Source: an uncultured Prevotellaceae bacterium (lineage in GTDB: Bacteria > Bacteroidota > Bacteroidia > Bacteroidales > Bacteroidaceae). Taken from it: a DNA stretch of 64,000 bases. This document shows positions 1 through 9,792 of this stretch, one piece after another (within the stretch, counting starts at the first letter, position 1; every line of letters begins with the position of its first letter). The stretch is from NCBI GenBank assembly GCA_946415705.1, contig CAMKTN010000010.1, positions 1 to 64,000 of the forward strand, written 5' to 3'. The notes beneath the pieces were generated by a model that worked only from the letters and a program-made list of their open reading frames with translations, had not been told where the DNA came from and searched no databases. The position numbers and the translations under genes were made by a program.

Positions 1-198
1 GGATTCGGGAAGGCCTCATTGGGGTTGGGTCTATTATTGATTTCCATAAATTCCGATTTATCTGGCTACAAAGGTAGACAAAATCTATGAATCTCATATT
101 GAAGAGTATGTTAAACTACCTTTATATACCTTATTTCATCATCATTTCATGAAGATAACTCATCTGATTGTGTCTTTTCGCTTTCATGGGCTTTGCCG

Positions 199-206
199 TA
201 CCTTTG
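199..206 (+). promoter_or_regulatory. Bacteroidetes-type -7 box TACCTTTG
   Basis: TAnnTTTG consensus upstream of a hairpin/terminator-containing region. Confidence 0.55.
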
Positions 207-210
207 CATC

Positions 211-310
211 GTCATTCGTGAGAGACAGTTTTCTCTCAGAGACGAATGACAAATTGTGTTTGTGAAAAGCGCGACGTGGTCCGGGATGGATAGCGTCGCG
301 CATGTTTTTT
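211..310 (+). ncRNA. candidate small RNA (about 100 nt)
   Basis: Promoter box 199-206; stem GTCATTCGT/ACGAATGAC (211-219/242-250) enclosing GAGAGA/TCTCTC; terminal stem GCGCGACG/CGTCGCGC (269-276/294-301) followed by ATGTTTTTT; no credible ORF. Confidence 0.5.
269..310 (+). terminator. Rho-independent terminator of candidate sRNA
   Basis: 8-bp perfect stem followed by T6. Confidence 0.6.
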
Positions 311-330
311 AACCATAAAGGAGGTTGCGG

Positions 331-552
331 TCAGGGTTCACCGAGGAAGCGGACGATGGTCTTCACCTGACGGGGCGTGAAGACTTTCTGACCAACGAAC
401 CAGCCCTGACGGCGGAGGGTGTCGCGCAGCATACGGCAGGCTTGCAGCTCGCGGTTGAAGCACTTGCGTGCCCAGGAGGGGGAACGGAAGGGGTAGTAGA
501 GCGCGGCCAGTTCAGAGGTGCCGTAGGCGCGGAGGCGAAAGGTGTTTTCCAT
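331..552 (-). CDS. DUF4248-family protein
   Basis: 73 aa MENTFRLRAYGTSELAALYYP...RPWxxVG-like; typical small protein of Bacteroidales VapE/amidase loci. Confidence 0.7.
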   Translation of the reverse strand: MENTFRLRAYGTSELAALYYPFRSPSWARKCFNRELQACRMLRDTLRRQGWFVGQKVFTPRQVKTIVRFLGEP

Positions 553-606
553 GATGGGTTAGAGATTAGAGATGAGAGATTGGGGTTGATTTGCTTTTTG
601 CGAGGG

Positions 607-614
607 CAAAGATA
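607..614 (-). promoter_or_regulatory. -7 box TATCTTTG upstream of DUF4248 gene
   Basis: CAAAGATA on + strand about 55 nt upstream of the start. Confidence 0.5.
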
Positions 615-720
615 CGAAATAATCTCCATATAATCTGCATATTAGCGATAAAATTTCTGGTTTTTGCGCCGAAATGCGCGGCTTTGTGCGTCTGTGGGCA
701 TAGGTTTCTGCGGCTCGCCG

Positions 721-728
721 TACCTTTG
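721..728 (+). promoter_or_regulatory. -7 box TACCTTTG
   Basis: TAnnTTTG consensus, followed by hairpin 756-803. Confidence 0.45.
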
Positions 729-755
729 CAGCGACAAAAGGGACGTAGGAGACTC

Positions 756-803
756 GCCTGACCCTCGTAGGAGGGTACGCGCAGACTCGTACGAGGGTAA
801 GGC
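756..803 (+). other. Intergenic hairpin with alternative pairing
   Basis: GCCT-G-ACCCTCGTA (756-769) pairs with TACGAGGGT-A-AGGC (790-803); competing ACCCTC/GAGGGT and CTCGTACGAG pairings. Confidence 0.5.
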
Positions 804-1168
804 AAGGGACTACTAGTGTTTGCGCGTGGACACCATAGAGTCTTTCTGAAGGCGCCTCAGAAGTCAAGGACATCCCCAAGCCACAAATTAACCTTAAACC
901 TTTAAACCCTTAAACATCAATTCAGGTATGTAAAACACACAAATATGATGTTCCTATCAGTAGGCATAGATGCATTTGGTTTACTCCTCTTTGTCCTTCA
1001 GTTCCTTGAACTTCTTTTCCGAAATCTTCTCCAACACGCATGGGACCTCGTCTTTTTGCGTGCTAGTACAGGAAACCGAGCATCCAGAGGGGTAGCTTAG
1101 CGCCATCAACGCAGAAATAGCCTTGTGACTTGCTGTATTCCACATCGTGCGACTCCGTGAAAAAGTTG

Positions 1169-1198
1169 CAAAAGTGTTGCGCATAGGCAACACTTTTG
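1169..1198. repeat. Perfect 12-bp inverted repeat CAAAAGTGTTGC-gcatag-GCAACACTTTTG
   Basis: Direct reading; second GCAACAC copy about 33 bp downstream. Confidence 0.8.
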
Positions 1199-1350
1199 GT
1201 GAAAAAATGTTGGTTGTGTGCAACACATTTACTCGGAAGCACCGCGCCATTCATGGTGCGGCGATGAGCCAGTGGCAGGCGGCAGCGTGGAGGCGGGTGG
1301 CTTCGGCGGGTGGGAGGAGGTGGTATGCGGCTGCGAGGGTGCGGTTGTAA

Positions 1351-2466
1351 TGCTCCAGGCGCTTGGGGCTGCCGGCGTGGGATGGCGAGACGGATTATAT
1401 CGGTCGTGTGGCTCAAATGGTGAAGGTCGCGGATGCGGCGTTGTGGGATCGTTGTTTCAGGAAATGGTTCTGCGCCATGGTGGCGTCGTGGATGAAGGAG
1501 GGCGTCACCAACCACCAGGTGCTGGTGCTCATCGGCGAACAGGGTATCTTCAAGACGACCTGGCTCGATGCCCTCATGCCGCCGCAGCTGGCCTCCTACC
1601 GCTGCCGGCAGAGCGGCGCACGCGCCATCGACAAGGACGAGCAGCTGCGGGCCACGGAATTCGGACTTATTAACATGGACGAGATTGACCGCATGTCGGA
1701 ACAGGAACTCAACGCCCTGAAGTCGCTCATCACGGCCGCCGACATCAACGTGCGCGCGGCCTACGCCCAGAGCAAGGAGCGGCGCCTGCGCGTGGCCAGC
1801 TATGTGGCCAGCGGCAACAAGGAGCGCTTCCTCACCGACACCACCGGCAACCGCCGCTGGCTGCCCTTCCGTGTGGAAAGCATCGTCTCGCCCTTCGATC
1901 ATCCGCTGCCCTATGAGGGCCTGTACGCCCAGGCGTGGGCGCTTGTGCAGCAGGGCTTCAACTTCTGGTTCGCACTCGACGACATCCACTCGGTGGCCTC
2001 ACATGTGGAGGACTTCATGGTGGAGACCAACGAGGAGCAGCTTCTGCCCGTCTATTTCACACCCTGCCAGCCCGGCACCAACGGCGCACTGTTCCTCACC
2101 GTGGCAGAGATCTCAGCCAAACTCAGCCTCTACGGCAACATACGCCGCCCCATGGATGTGCGTCAGCTGGGAATCCTCCTGCGCAAGACGGGTTATATCG
2201 CCAGGAGGGAGGGCGCGTCGGGTAGGAGAGGCTATATCTTGCTGGAAAACAGTGCGGAAAGCGTGAATGCGCAGCGCAAGAGCCTGCGCACGCTGCTCAC
2301 ACAGCTCCACTGCGACTACCCCGGTGCCATCATCCTCGGCCACCGCGACTTGTCGCCGGACATCAACGGTGACGGCTGCATCACGCCCAACGAATGGCTC
2401 AAGCAATGTCCCTGCTTCGACGCCCTCCTCGACTACGAAGACCTGCAGCCCGAAGGGCTGTTCTGA
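1351..2466 (+). pseudogene. N-terminally truncated VapE-family protein fused to C-terminal fragment of N-acetylmuramoyl-L-alanine amidase
   Basis: VapE-like GEQGIFKTTWL...NMDEIDR...FLTDTTGNRRWLPF...; then LRTLLTQLHCDYPGAIILGHRDLSPDINGDGCITPNEWLKQCPCFDALLDYEDL, the amidase C-terminus; in-frame TAA just upstream and no ATG. Confidence 0.7.
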
Positions 2467-2470
2467 TGAA

Positions 2471-2515
2471 AAAAGAGAAGCCCCGCGGCTCACGAAGGTG
2501 AGCGGCGGGGCTTCT
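2471..2515 (-). terminator. Rho-independent terminator (end of fic gene)
   Basis: AGAAGCCCCGC/GCGGGGCTTCT with inner GCTCAC/GTGAGC; T-run on the minus strand. Confidence 0.7.
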
Positions 2516-2575
2516 GTTGATAGAAGGATGCTTCGTAAGCCGGCCAGTTTGGCGCAGATGGACTAAAACTTTTAT

Positions 2576-3358
2576 TCAGAAGAGGAAGAGGCCGAGATGG
2601 GTGTTCTTGCGCTTTTGTGCCAGCTCGCCCTCAAGACGTTCTGTAGCCACGCGGAAGAAGAAGGCGATGAGATGCTCGTCGGTACCCTCGGTGCGCACTT
2701 GCCGGAGGGCATTGATGTATGCGCCGCGATCCTTCACCTCGATGATGACCATCGGATGTCCGGTATGCATGAGGATCCAGTTCGAGAGCAGACGTCCCGT
2801 GCGGCCATTGCCATCGCGGAAAGGATGCAGGTATTCGAAGTAACCGTGGAAGCGGGCGGCGAGGATCATAGGATGCAGGTTGCCAGTGATGGCTTGCGCT
2901 GTTGAGGCCATCAGCGACGGTACACGTGCCACCAGCGTCTCATGGTCTCCAAATACGGTGTCTCCAGCTGCCATGTCTTCAGTTGTATATTCGCCTGGTA
3001 CAGCGCCTGGTGCGCGATATGCCAGCGTGTTCTCCGTAACCAGACGGTTAGTCTCGCGCAGCAGTGTCTCATCGAAGGGGGCTTCCAGATGCGTGGTCAC
3101 GTAGCGGAAGGCACGAAAGTGGTCGGCCATCTCCGTACACTCCAGCAGCGAGTGTCCCACCGGTACCATCGACAGGCCCTGTTCCTTGAGAATACGTGTG
3201 TCATCTACGGTGAACGTATTGCCCTCGATACCACAGGAATGACACGAGAAGAGCACTTCGTGCCAGTCCATGTAATCCTGTGGCGACATCTTGGCTTTGA
3301 TCTGCGTCTCGTACGCGCGTCGCACCTGCTCGTAGCGTTCGATTTCCTGTTCAAACAT
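2576..3358 (-). CDS. Fic family protein
   Basis: Fic motif HPFRDGNGRTGRLL; inhibitory-type motif SCGIEGN; ATG at 3358 (MFEQEIERYEQ). Confidence 0.9.
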   Translation of the reverse strand: MFEQEIERYEQVRRAYETQIKAKMSPQDYMDWHEVLFSCHSCGIEGNTFTVDDTRILKEQGLSMVPVGHSLLECTEMADHFRAFRYVTTHLEAPFDETLLRETNRLVTENTLAYRAPGAVPGEYTTEDMAAGDTVFGDHETLVARVPSLMASTAQAITGNLHPMILAARFHGYFEYLHPFRDGNGRTGRLLSNWILMHTGHPMVIIEVKDRGAYINALRQVRTEGTDEHLIAFFFRVATERLEGELAQKRKNTHLGLFLF

Positions 3359-3393
3359 GGGCTTCCTGTTTTTAACTGTGACTTTATCGGGCT

Positions 3394-5025
3394 TCAGTCC
3401 TTCTTGGTGGCGGAGAGGAGTTCGATGGCTTTGGCGACGACGGGGTCGTCGGCGTAGATGATCTGGAAGTATTCGCTGTAGTCCCATAGGTCGCGGGCGA
3501 CGAGACCTTTGAGGATGTGACGCATGTTCTGGAGGGTGCGCTGCAGCTCGTCGTCGTCGCGGGCCTGCAGGCTGTCCTTCTTGGCGGCGTCGGCAAGGAT
3601 GTCATCGAGGACGTTCTGGGGCATTGTGAACGTGGCGCAGAAGTCGTCGAAGCTCTTGTACTGCTTGCTGAGCTGCTTGCGGTGCTCGTCCATATAGTGG
3701 AGGCAGGCATTGTTGATGTAGCTGCGGGCGGTGAGCTCGCGGTAGAGGCGTGTGTAGCGGGTGGTGTCGAGGGGCACGAATATGTCGGGCATAATGCCAC
3801 CGCCGCCATAGACGGTGCGCTGCTGCTTCAAGGTCTTATAGCGCAGCGAATCGGGGAAATGGATGCTGTCGGCATTGGTGAGCTCGCCGCGGTTATAGCG
3901 GTCGATGACATCGCGGGCGTAGCTCTTGGCATCGCCCTTCTCGTAGGGTTTCTGGATGCAACGGCCCGAGGGGGTGTAGTAGCGGGCTACGGTGAGGCGT
4001 ATCATACTGCCGTCCTCAAGGGATATAGGGCGTTGCACGAGGCCTTTGCCGAAGGTACGGCGGCCGATGATGGTGCCGCGGTCGTGGTCTTGGATAGCGC
4101 CGGACAGGATCTCGGCAGCCGAGGCGGAGTGCTCATCCACGAGCACCACGAGGCGCCCGTTGGTGAACAGGCCGCCGCCCGAGGAGCGGTATTCGGCTAC
4201 GCGGATGCCGTCGCGACCGCGTGTGTCCACGATGAGCTCGCCCTTGGGCAACAGCTCGCTGACAATCTCCACGGCCGCACCGAGGTAGCCGCCGCCATTG
4301 CCCTGAAGGTCGAGGATGAGGGACTGCATGCCCTGGCGCTTCAGCTGCTTGATGGCATCGACGACTTCGTCGTGTGTGGTGGCTGAGAAGTTGCTGAAAC
4401 GGATGAGTCCGATGCCGGGTGCCGCGATATAGGCGGCATCTACGGACTTGACGGGGATCTTATCGCGGGTGATGTTGAAGGTCAGCACGTCTTTGATGCC
4501 GCGGCGGACGATGCCCAGCTTCACCTTGGTACCGCGCGGACCGCGCAGACGGCTCATGATGTTCTCGCGGCTCATCTTCACGCCGGCGATGGCGGTGTCG
4601 TTGACGCTGACGATGCGGTCGCCGGCCAGGATGCCTTTCTTCTCAGAGGGGCCGCCAGCCACGGGTTGTATGACGACGAGCGTGTCCTCCAGCATGTTGA
4701 ACTGCACGCCGATGCCGTCGAAGTTACCTTGCAGCGGCTCGTTCATCTTCTTGGTGTCCTCGGCGTTGGTGTAGGTGGAGTGGGGGTCGAGCTTGGAGAG
4801 CATACCCGTGATGGCATCCTCCACCTGGCGGTTGAGGTTGACGGTATCGACATAGAGCTGGTTGATCATCAACGTGCTCTGTATGAGCTTGCGCATCGCC
4901 TGCTCGCGAGGGTCAGAGGAAGGCTGCGCATACAGCCACACCCCCAACCCCTCTCCAAAGGGCGAGGGGAGTAGATAGCTAAATGAAAAAAAGAAGAAAA
5001 AAAAGTATTTAGAAATAGATTTCAT
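3394..5025 (-). CDS. S41 family C-terminal processing peptidase
   Basis: PDZ (GILAGDRIVSVNDTAIAG) and S41 signatures (LILDLQGNGGGYLGAAVEI, VLVDEHSASAAEILSGA); start MKSISKYFFF at 5025. Confidence 0.9.
   Translation of the reverse strand: MKSISKYFFFFFFSFSYLLPSPFGEGLGVWLYAQPSSDPREQAMRKLIQSTLMINQLYVDTVNLNRQVEDAITGMLSKLDPHSTYTNAEDTKKMNEPLQGNFDGIGVQFNMLEDTLVVIQPVAGGPSEKKGILAGDRIVSVNDTAIAGVKMSRENIMSRLRGPRGTKVKLGIVRRGIKDVLTFNITRDKIPVKSVDAAYIAAPGIGLIRFSNFSATTHDEVVDAIKQLKRQGMQSLILDLQGNGGGYLGAAVEIVSELLPKGELIVDTRGRDGIRVAEYRSSGGGLFTNGRLVVLVDEHSASAAEILSGAIQDHDRGTIIGRRTFGKGLVQRPISLEDGSMIRLTVARYYTPSGRCIQKPYEKGDAKSYARDVIDRYNRGELTNADSIHFPDSLRYKTLKQQRTVYGGGGIMPDIFVPLDTTRYTRLYRELTARSYINNACLHYMDEHRKQLSKQYKSFDDFCATFTMPQNVLDDILADAAKKDSLQARDDDELQRTLQNMRHILKGLVARDLWDYSEYFQIIYADDPVVAKAIELLSATKKD
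4936..4971 (+). repeat. GC-rich palindromic repeat copy R1 (+ orientation)
   Basis: CCACACCCCCAACCCCTCTCCAAAGGGCGAGGGGAG; inverted match to R2. Confidence 0.8.
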
Positions 5026-5056
5026 AGTCCTAAGTATACTAAGGCATTTATTCCCC

Positions 5057-5554
5057 TTACTGCCGTAGGCTTCCCCCTCGCCCTTTGGAGAGGGGGGTAG
5101 GGGGTGAGGCTTTATATCCTTCCGGCAGGAAGGCTGTGATGTCCTTGCCGAAGTGGGCGAGTTCGCGGACGAGGGAGCTGGAGAGGGAGGCGTAGCGGGG
5201 ATCTGCGAAGAGGACGACGGTGTCGATGCCTGTGAGCTGGCGGTTGACGTCGGCCATCTGCATCTCGTACTCGAAATCCTTGACGGTGCGCACGCCTCGA
5301 AGGATGGCTTTCGCACCGATGGAATGGGCAAAATCTGTGGTGAGGCCGCTGTAGCTCTCTACGCGCACGCGCGCCTGTTCCTTATATAAATTACGTATGG
5401 CTTGCACACGTTCCTCGACAGGTATCCATCCAGCCTTCTGCTCGTTGATGCCCACCGCAATCACCACCTCGTCGAACAGCTGCAGCGCACGCTCGACCAA
5501 GTCTGCGTGCCCCCTCGTAAACGGATCAAAACTGCCAGGAAAAAGGATGCTCAT
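5057..5554 (-). CDS. coaD: Phosphopantetheine adenylyltransferase
   Basis: FPGSFDPFTRGHADLVERAL, ILRGVRTVKDFEYE, SSSLVRELAHFGKDITAFLP; C-terminus ASPPTPLSKGRGGSLRQ is repeat-derived. Confidence 0.93.
   Translation of the reverse strand: MSILFPGSFDPFTRGHADLVERALQLFDEVVIAVGINEQKAGWIPVEERVQAIRNLYKEQARVRVESYSGLTTDFAHSIGAKAILRGVRTVKDFEYEMQMADVNRQLTGIDTVVLFADPRYASLSSSLVRELAHFGKDITAFLPEGYKASPPTPLSKGRGGSLRQ
5071..5110 (-). repeat. GC-rich palindromic repeat copy R2 (- orientation)
   Basis: TTCCCCCTCGCCCTTTGGAGAGGGGGGTAGGGGGTGAGGC, near reverse complement of R1. Confidence 0.8.
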
Positions 5555-5616
5555 CTCAATTTTCAATTTTCAATTTTCAATTCTCAATTTTCAATTTTCA
5601 ATTTTCAATTGTCAAT
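5554..5616. repeat. AT-rich short tandem repeat (TTTTCAA/TTGAAAA family)
   Basis: Iterated CAATTTTCAATTTTCAATTCTCAATTTT between coaD and parE. Confidence 0.85.
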
Positions 5617-7601
5617 TCCTTATACTCTCGCTCTTCCTCTTCATCCTCTGCCCTATCTTCCTCGATGACGAGGTTGTCGATGATGAAGTTCTGGCGTTCG
5701 AGGGTGTTCTTGCCCATGTAGTACTCCAGCAGCTCCGCTACCTGGTCACTCTTATGCAGCGAGACCTGTTCCAGACGGATGTCTTCGCCGATGAAACCGC
5801 GGAATTCGTCGGGGCTGATCTCACCGAGACCTTTGAAACGCGTGATCTCAGGCTCCGGCCCGAGGGCTTCGATGTTCTGCTGGCGCTCCTCCTCGCTGTA
5901 GCAGTAGCGCGTGATGAAATCGCCTTTGGAATCCGCCTCGCCGATGGCTTCCAAGCGGGCTTTGGAGAGCTTCTTGCGACGCTGGCGCACGCGGAAGAGC
6001 GGCGTCTGGAGGATATAGACATGTCCCTTCTTGATGAGTTCGGGGAAGAACTGCAGGAAGAAGGTGATCATCAGCAGACGGATATGCATGCCATCGACAT
6101 CGGCATCCGTGGCCACGATGACCTTGTTATAGCGCAGGCCGTCGAGGCCGTCCTCGATGTTCAGGGCTGCCTGCAGGAGATTGAACTCCTCGTTCTCATA
6201 GACCACTTTCTTGGTGAGGCCGAAGCAGTTCAAGGGCTTGCCTCGGAGGGAGAAGACGGCCTGTGTCATCACGTCGCGGCTCTTGGTGATGCTACCGCTG
6301 GCGGAGTCGCCCTCGGTGATGAAGATGCAGGAGTCTTCCTTGCGCTCGCCCTTGGGGTCGTTGAAATGTATCTTGCAGTCGCGCAGCTTGCGGTTGTGCA
6401 GGTTGGCTTTCTTGCTGCGCTCGCGGGCGAGCTTGGCCACGCCGGCTATCGCCTTGCGCTCGCGCTCGCTCTCGCCGACCTTCTGCAGCAGCACCTCGGC
6501 CACCTCGGGGTTGCGGCGCAGGTAGTTATCTACCTGCTCCTTCACGAAGTCACCGATGAACTTATCGATGGAGATACCGCCGCCGTTGGGTTCTGTGGAG
6601 AGCGAGCCCAGTTTGATCTTCGTCTGGCTCTCGAACAACGGTTCCTGTATGTTGATGCTGATGGCGGCAACGATGCCGTTGCGGATATCGCTGTAGTCGA
6701 AGTTCTTGCCGGAGAAGTCCTTGATGGTCTCGGCGATGTATTTCTTGAAGGCGCTCTGATGGGTACCGCCCTGGGTGGTGTGCTGGCCGTTGACGAAGCT
6801 GTGGTACTCCTCGCCGTACTGTCCGTTGGTGTGGGTGAAGGCGATTTCGATGTCCTCGCCCTTGAGGTGTACGATGGGGTAGAGGGGCTGCGTGGTCATC
6901 GTGTCGGTGAGCAGGTCCTCAAGGCCGTTGCGGGAGAGGATGCGGCGGCCGTTGAACATGATGGCGAGGCCGGTGTTCAGGTAGGTGTAGTTGCGCAGCA
7001 TCACCTCCACGAACTCATCGCGGAAGAGGTAGTTCTTGAAGAGGCTGTTGTCGGGCTCGAAGACGACGAGGGTGCCGTTCTCGGGGTCAGCGCTCAGGCT
7101 GCTGACCACAGTGGCGGCGCCGCTGTTGGCGGTGCCTTCGTCGGTGACGAGCTGGCCACACTCGAAGGTGGCGCGGCGCGTCTCGCCATCGCGGAAGCTC
7201 TGTGCTACGAAGTGCGAGGAAAGGGCGTTGACGGCTTTCAAGCCGACGCCGTTGAGGCCGACGCTCTTCTTGAAAGCCTTGGAATCGTACTTACCACCCG
7301 TGTTCAACATCGACACGGCCTCCACCAGCTTGCCCAAGGGAATGCCACGGCCGTAGTCGCGCACGGTGACGCGCAGGTGCTCGTCGATGGTCACCTCGAT
7401 GCGCTTGCCGGCGTTCATCTTGAACTCATCGATGGAGTTGTCGATGACTTCCTTCAGCAACACGTAGATGCCGTCCTCGGCGTGGGAGCCGTCGCCCAGC
7501 TTACCGATATACATACCGGGTCGCGTGCGCACGTGCTCCATATCGGAGAGGTGGCGGATATTATCTTCGGAGTAGAGGGTTGGGGTGATAATTTCTTCCA
7601 T
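5598..7601 (-). CDS. parE: DNA topoisomerase IV subunit B (GyrB/ParE family)
   Basis: [60 protein letters not shown] 7601 overlaps the upstream TAA (TAATG). Confidence 0.9.
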   Translation of the reverse strand: MEEIITPTLYSEDNIRHLSDMEHVRTRPGMYIGKLGDGSHAEDGIYVLLKEVIDNSIDEFKMNAGKRIEVTIDEHLRVTVRDYGRGIPLGKLVEAVSMLNTGGKYDSKAFKKSVGLNGVGLKAVNALSSHFVAQSFRDGETRRATFECGQLVTDEGTANSGAATVVSSLSADPENGTLVVFEPDNSLFKNYLFRDEFVEVMLRNYTYLNTGLAIMFNGRRILSRNGLEDLLTDTMTTQPLYPIVHLKGEDIEIAFTHTNGQYGEEYHSFVNGQHTTQGGTHQSAFKKYIAETIKDFSGKNFDYSDIRNGIVAAISINIQEPLFESQTKIKLGSLSTEPNGGGISIDKFIGDFVKEQVDNYLRRNPEVAEVLLQKVGESERERKAIAGVAKLARERSKKANLHNRKLRDCKIHFNDPKGERKEDSCIFITEGDSASGSITKSRDVMTQAVFSLRGKPLNCFGLTKKVVYENEEFNLLQAALNIEDGLDGLRYNKVIVATDADVDGMHIRLLMITFFLQFFPELIKKGHVYILQTPLFRVRQRRKKLSKARLEAIGEADSKGDFITRYCYSEEERQQNIEALGPEPEITRFKGLGEISPDEFRGFIGEDIRLEQVSLHKSDQVAELLEYYMGKNTLERQNFIIDNLVIEEDRAEDEEEEREYKELTIEN

Positions 7602-8755
7602 TAGAGCTCTTTCTGATAGCAGCGGCGGCGTTTGTGGATGGTGCAGTCGAGGTGTGCCCACTGGCCCTGGCTCTTCTCGTTGGACTCCAGCTGCGGGTGC
7701 GTCTCGGCCCATACGAAGCCCATCTTCTGGGCGACCTTGATGATTTGTGCGAAGAGCGGTGCGTTCACGCCCTTGTTCTGGTACTCAGGCAGCACGCCGA
7801 CCAGCAGCAGGTCGATGACGGGTGCCGGCTTGAAGAAGATGGCCTTGGCCAGATGCCACCAGCCGAAGGGGAACAGCTTGCCGTGGGCCTTCTGTAGGGC
7901 ATAGGACAGGGAGCCCATGCCGACGCCCATCGCGATGGGCTCGTTCTGCTCGTTCTCCACGATGGCCAGCAGGCGCATGTCCAGGAACTGCAGGTAGGTG
8001 GTGGCGTACTGCTGGATCTGACGCTCGTTCATCTCGGAGTAGCCATAGAGGTCGGCGTAAGCTTTGTTGATGACGTTGAAGCACTTCTGCACGTACTTGC
8101 CGTCCTCCTCGGCCAGGATCTCCCTGGCATTCTTGAAGTGGCGCATGTGCAGGTTGTAGCGCTTCATGCTCATCTCAGCCACGCGGAAATATTTCTGCAT
8201 GTCGGCCTGGTGTTCGTCGGCCGTCGGGACCATTACCTTGCGCTCCACCCAGTCGATCTCCTTCTCATAGCCTAACTGTTCGATGAGGCGGGGGTAGTAG
8301 GGGAAGTTGTAGATGGTACTCATCGTGGAGAGCTGGTCGAAGCCGTCGATGAGCATGCCCTCGGGGTCCATGTCCGTGAAACCCAGCGGGCCTACGATCT
8401 TCTTCATGCCGCGCTCGCGGCCCCATTGCTCGACGGTGTCCAGCAGCGCCTTCAGTACCTCGATGTCCTCGATGAAGTCAATCCATCCGAAGCGGACGTT
8501 CTTCGCCTGCCAGGTCTTGTTGGCCTTGTGGTTGATGATGGCTGCCACGCGGCCCACGATCTTCTTGTCGCGATATGCCAGGAACAGGTCTGCCTCGCAG
8601 AACTCAAAGGCTGCGTTCTTACGGCGGTTGAACGTGTCGAGCATGTCCTCCAGGAAGTCGGGCACGGCATAGGGATTTCCTTTATAAAGATGATAGTTGA
8701 AACGGATGAAAGCGCGTAATTCGCTTTTACTTTCTACTTTCTTAATGGTAATCAT
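7601..8755 (-). CDS. GNAT-fold N-acetyltransferase family protein
   Basis: 384 aa [35 protein letters not shown]...; conserved Bacteroidales family. Confidence 0.7.
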   Translation of the reverse strand: MITIKKVESKSELRAFIRFNYHLYKGNPYAVPDFLEDMLDTFNRRKNAAFEFCEADLFLAYRDKKIVGRVAAIINHKANKTWQAKNVRFGWIDFIEDIEVLKALLDTVEQWGRERGMKKIVGPLGFTDMDPEGMLIDGFDQLSTMSTIYNFPYYPRLIEQLGYEKEIDWVERKVMVPTADEHQADMQKYFRVAEMSMKRYNLHMRHFKNAREILAEEDGKYVQKCFNVINKAYADLYGYSEMNERQIQQYATTYLQFLDMRLLAIVENEQNEPIAMGVGMGSLSYALQKAHGKLFPFGWWHLAKAIFFKPAPVIDLLLVGVLPEYQNKGVNAPLFAQIIKVAQKMGFVWAETHPQLESNEKSQGQWAHLDCTIHKRRRCYQKEL

Positions 8756-8795
8756 AGTTAGATGATAAGCCTAATAAGAGGTATAATAGATAGTT

Positions 8796-9773
8796 TTATG
8801 ATATCAGTTTGTTGGCCCCGCTGGTAAACGATATGGCCTCGGGGTGGTCTTTGGCAAAGCTGTCGATGTGGCGCACGCGCTTCTCGTCGAGGATCTCATC
8901 GACGGCAATCAGGATGCCTGTCTCCTCAACGTCGCCAAAGCCGTAGTTGATGGCTGTGCCGAACATACGCATCGTCGGCGAAAGGCTCATGTAGGCGTTG
9001 ACGAGTGGCGGGATGTCATAGCCGCGCTGACGCACCTCGCGGTTCAGGATGCGGTAGTCCGCCTTGAATTCATCCTCGCTGAAGAGGGCAGCGAGCTTGT
9101 CGCTGTCCGCTTCAATTTCGAGCGGTTTCATCGGGAGGATGAGTTGGTCGGGGTCGGGGAAGTGTTTCTTGAGGAAGTAGAGGATCATGTCGCGTGCCTG
9201 GCGGTCGTAGCTCGGGTACATCGTCATCTTGCCGAAGAGATAGCGGACGTTTGGCATGACGACGGTGAGCGCTCCCAGTCCGTCCCAGAGATTGTCCAGG
9301 GCAAAGAGGGCCTTTGCGCCTGCGCGCGTGCTTTGATATTCTAAGGTGACCCAGCTGCGCCCCAGCTCGATGGTGTAGGGGAGGAAATCACGGATGAATT
9401 GTTCTGAGAAATGGAACATGTGGGATGTCGCCAGGATGGGCTGCCCCGCTTCATCGAAGCGCGCTTCCGTGCCCAGCAGGTAGCGATAGCCGCCGAGAAT
9501 GGCCTTTGCCTCGGGATCCCAGACAATGAGCTGCTTGTAGGGATTCTCCATGGTGTCGAATTCATCAAGGTCCAGCGCCTTGCCGGTGCCACCACCAGCA
9601 GCGCGGAAGGCTATCTCGCGCAGACGACCAATCTCGCGGAGCACGTTGGGAGCGTCCTGCCATGTGATGACATACACTTCGTTGTTGCTCTTGTTGGTGA
9701 ATCGCAGACGCTTGTCCTCGGTGAGCTCACTCATCAGGATGTCAACGGGAATAGGGGCAATGATCTCTTCCAT
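8796..9773 (-). CDS. glsB: Hemolysin/OlsB-like N-acyltransferase (GlsB-like)
   Basis: EIGRLREIAFRAAGGGTGKALDLDEFD..., EYQSTRAGAKALFALDNLWDGLGAL; adjacent to GlsA-like acyltransferase as in Bacteroides glycine-lipid loci. Confidence 0.75.
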   Translation of the reverse strand: MEEIIAPIPVDILMSELTEDKRLRFTNKSNNEVYVITWQDAPNVLREIGRLREIAFRAAGGGTGKALDLDEFDTMENPYKQLIVWDPEAKAILGGYRYLLGTEARFDEAGQPILATSHMFHFSEQFIRDFLPYTIELGRSWVTLEYQSTRAGAKALFALDNLWDGLGALTVVMPNVRYLFGKMTMYPSYDRQARDMILYFLKKHFPDPDQLILPMKPLEIEADSDKLAALFSEDEFKADYRILNREVRQRGYDIPPLVNAYMSLSPTMRMFGTAINYGFGDVEETGILIAVDEILDEKRVRHIDSFAKDHPEAISFTSGANKLIS

Positions 9774-9792
9774 GTTCTTAGAACGTTATGGT

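Noticed and set aside
1063-1989. 308-aa minus-strand ORF over the VapE remnant
   Set aside because: Overlaps the plus-strand frame with clear VapE similarity; no recognisable domain.
1-3360. Intact prophage or integrative element at the left end
   Set aside because: Only DUF4248 and a truncated VapE/amidase fusion are present; no integrase, structural or mobilisation genes seen.
5397-7604. 735-aa plus-strand ORF
   Set aside because: Antisense to coaD/parE, which have clear motifs; translation includes the AT repeat and lacks recognisable domains.
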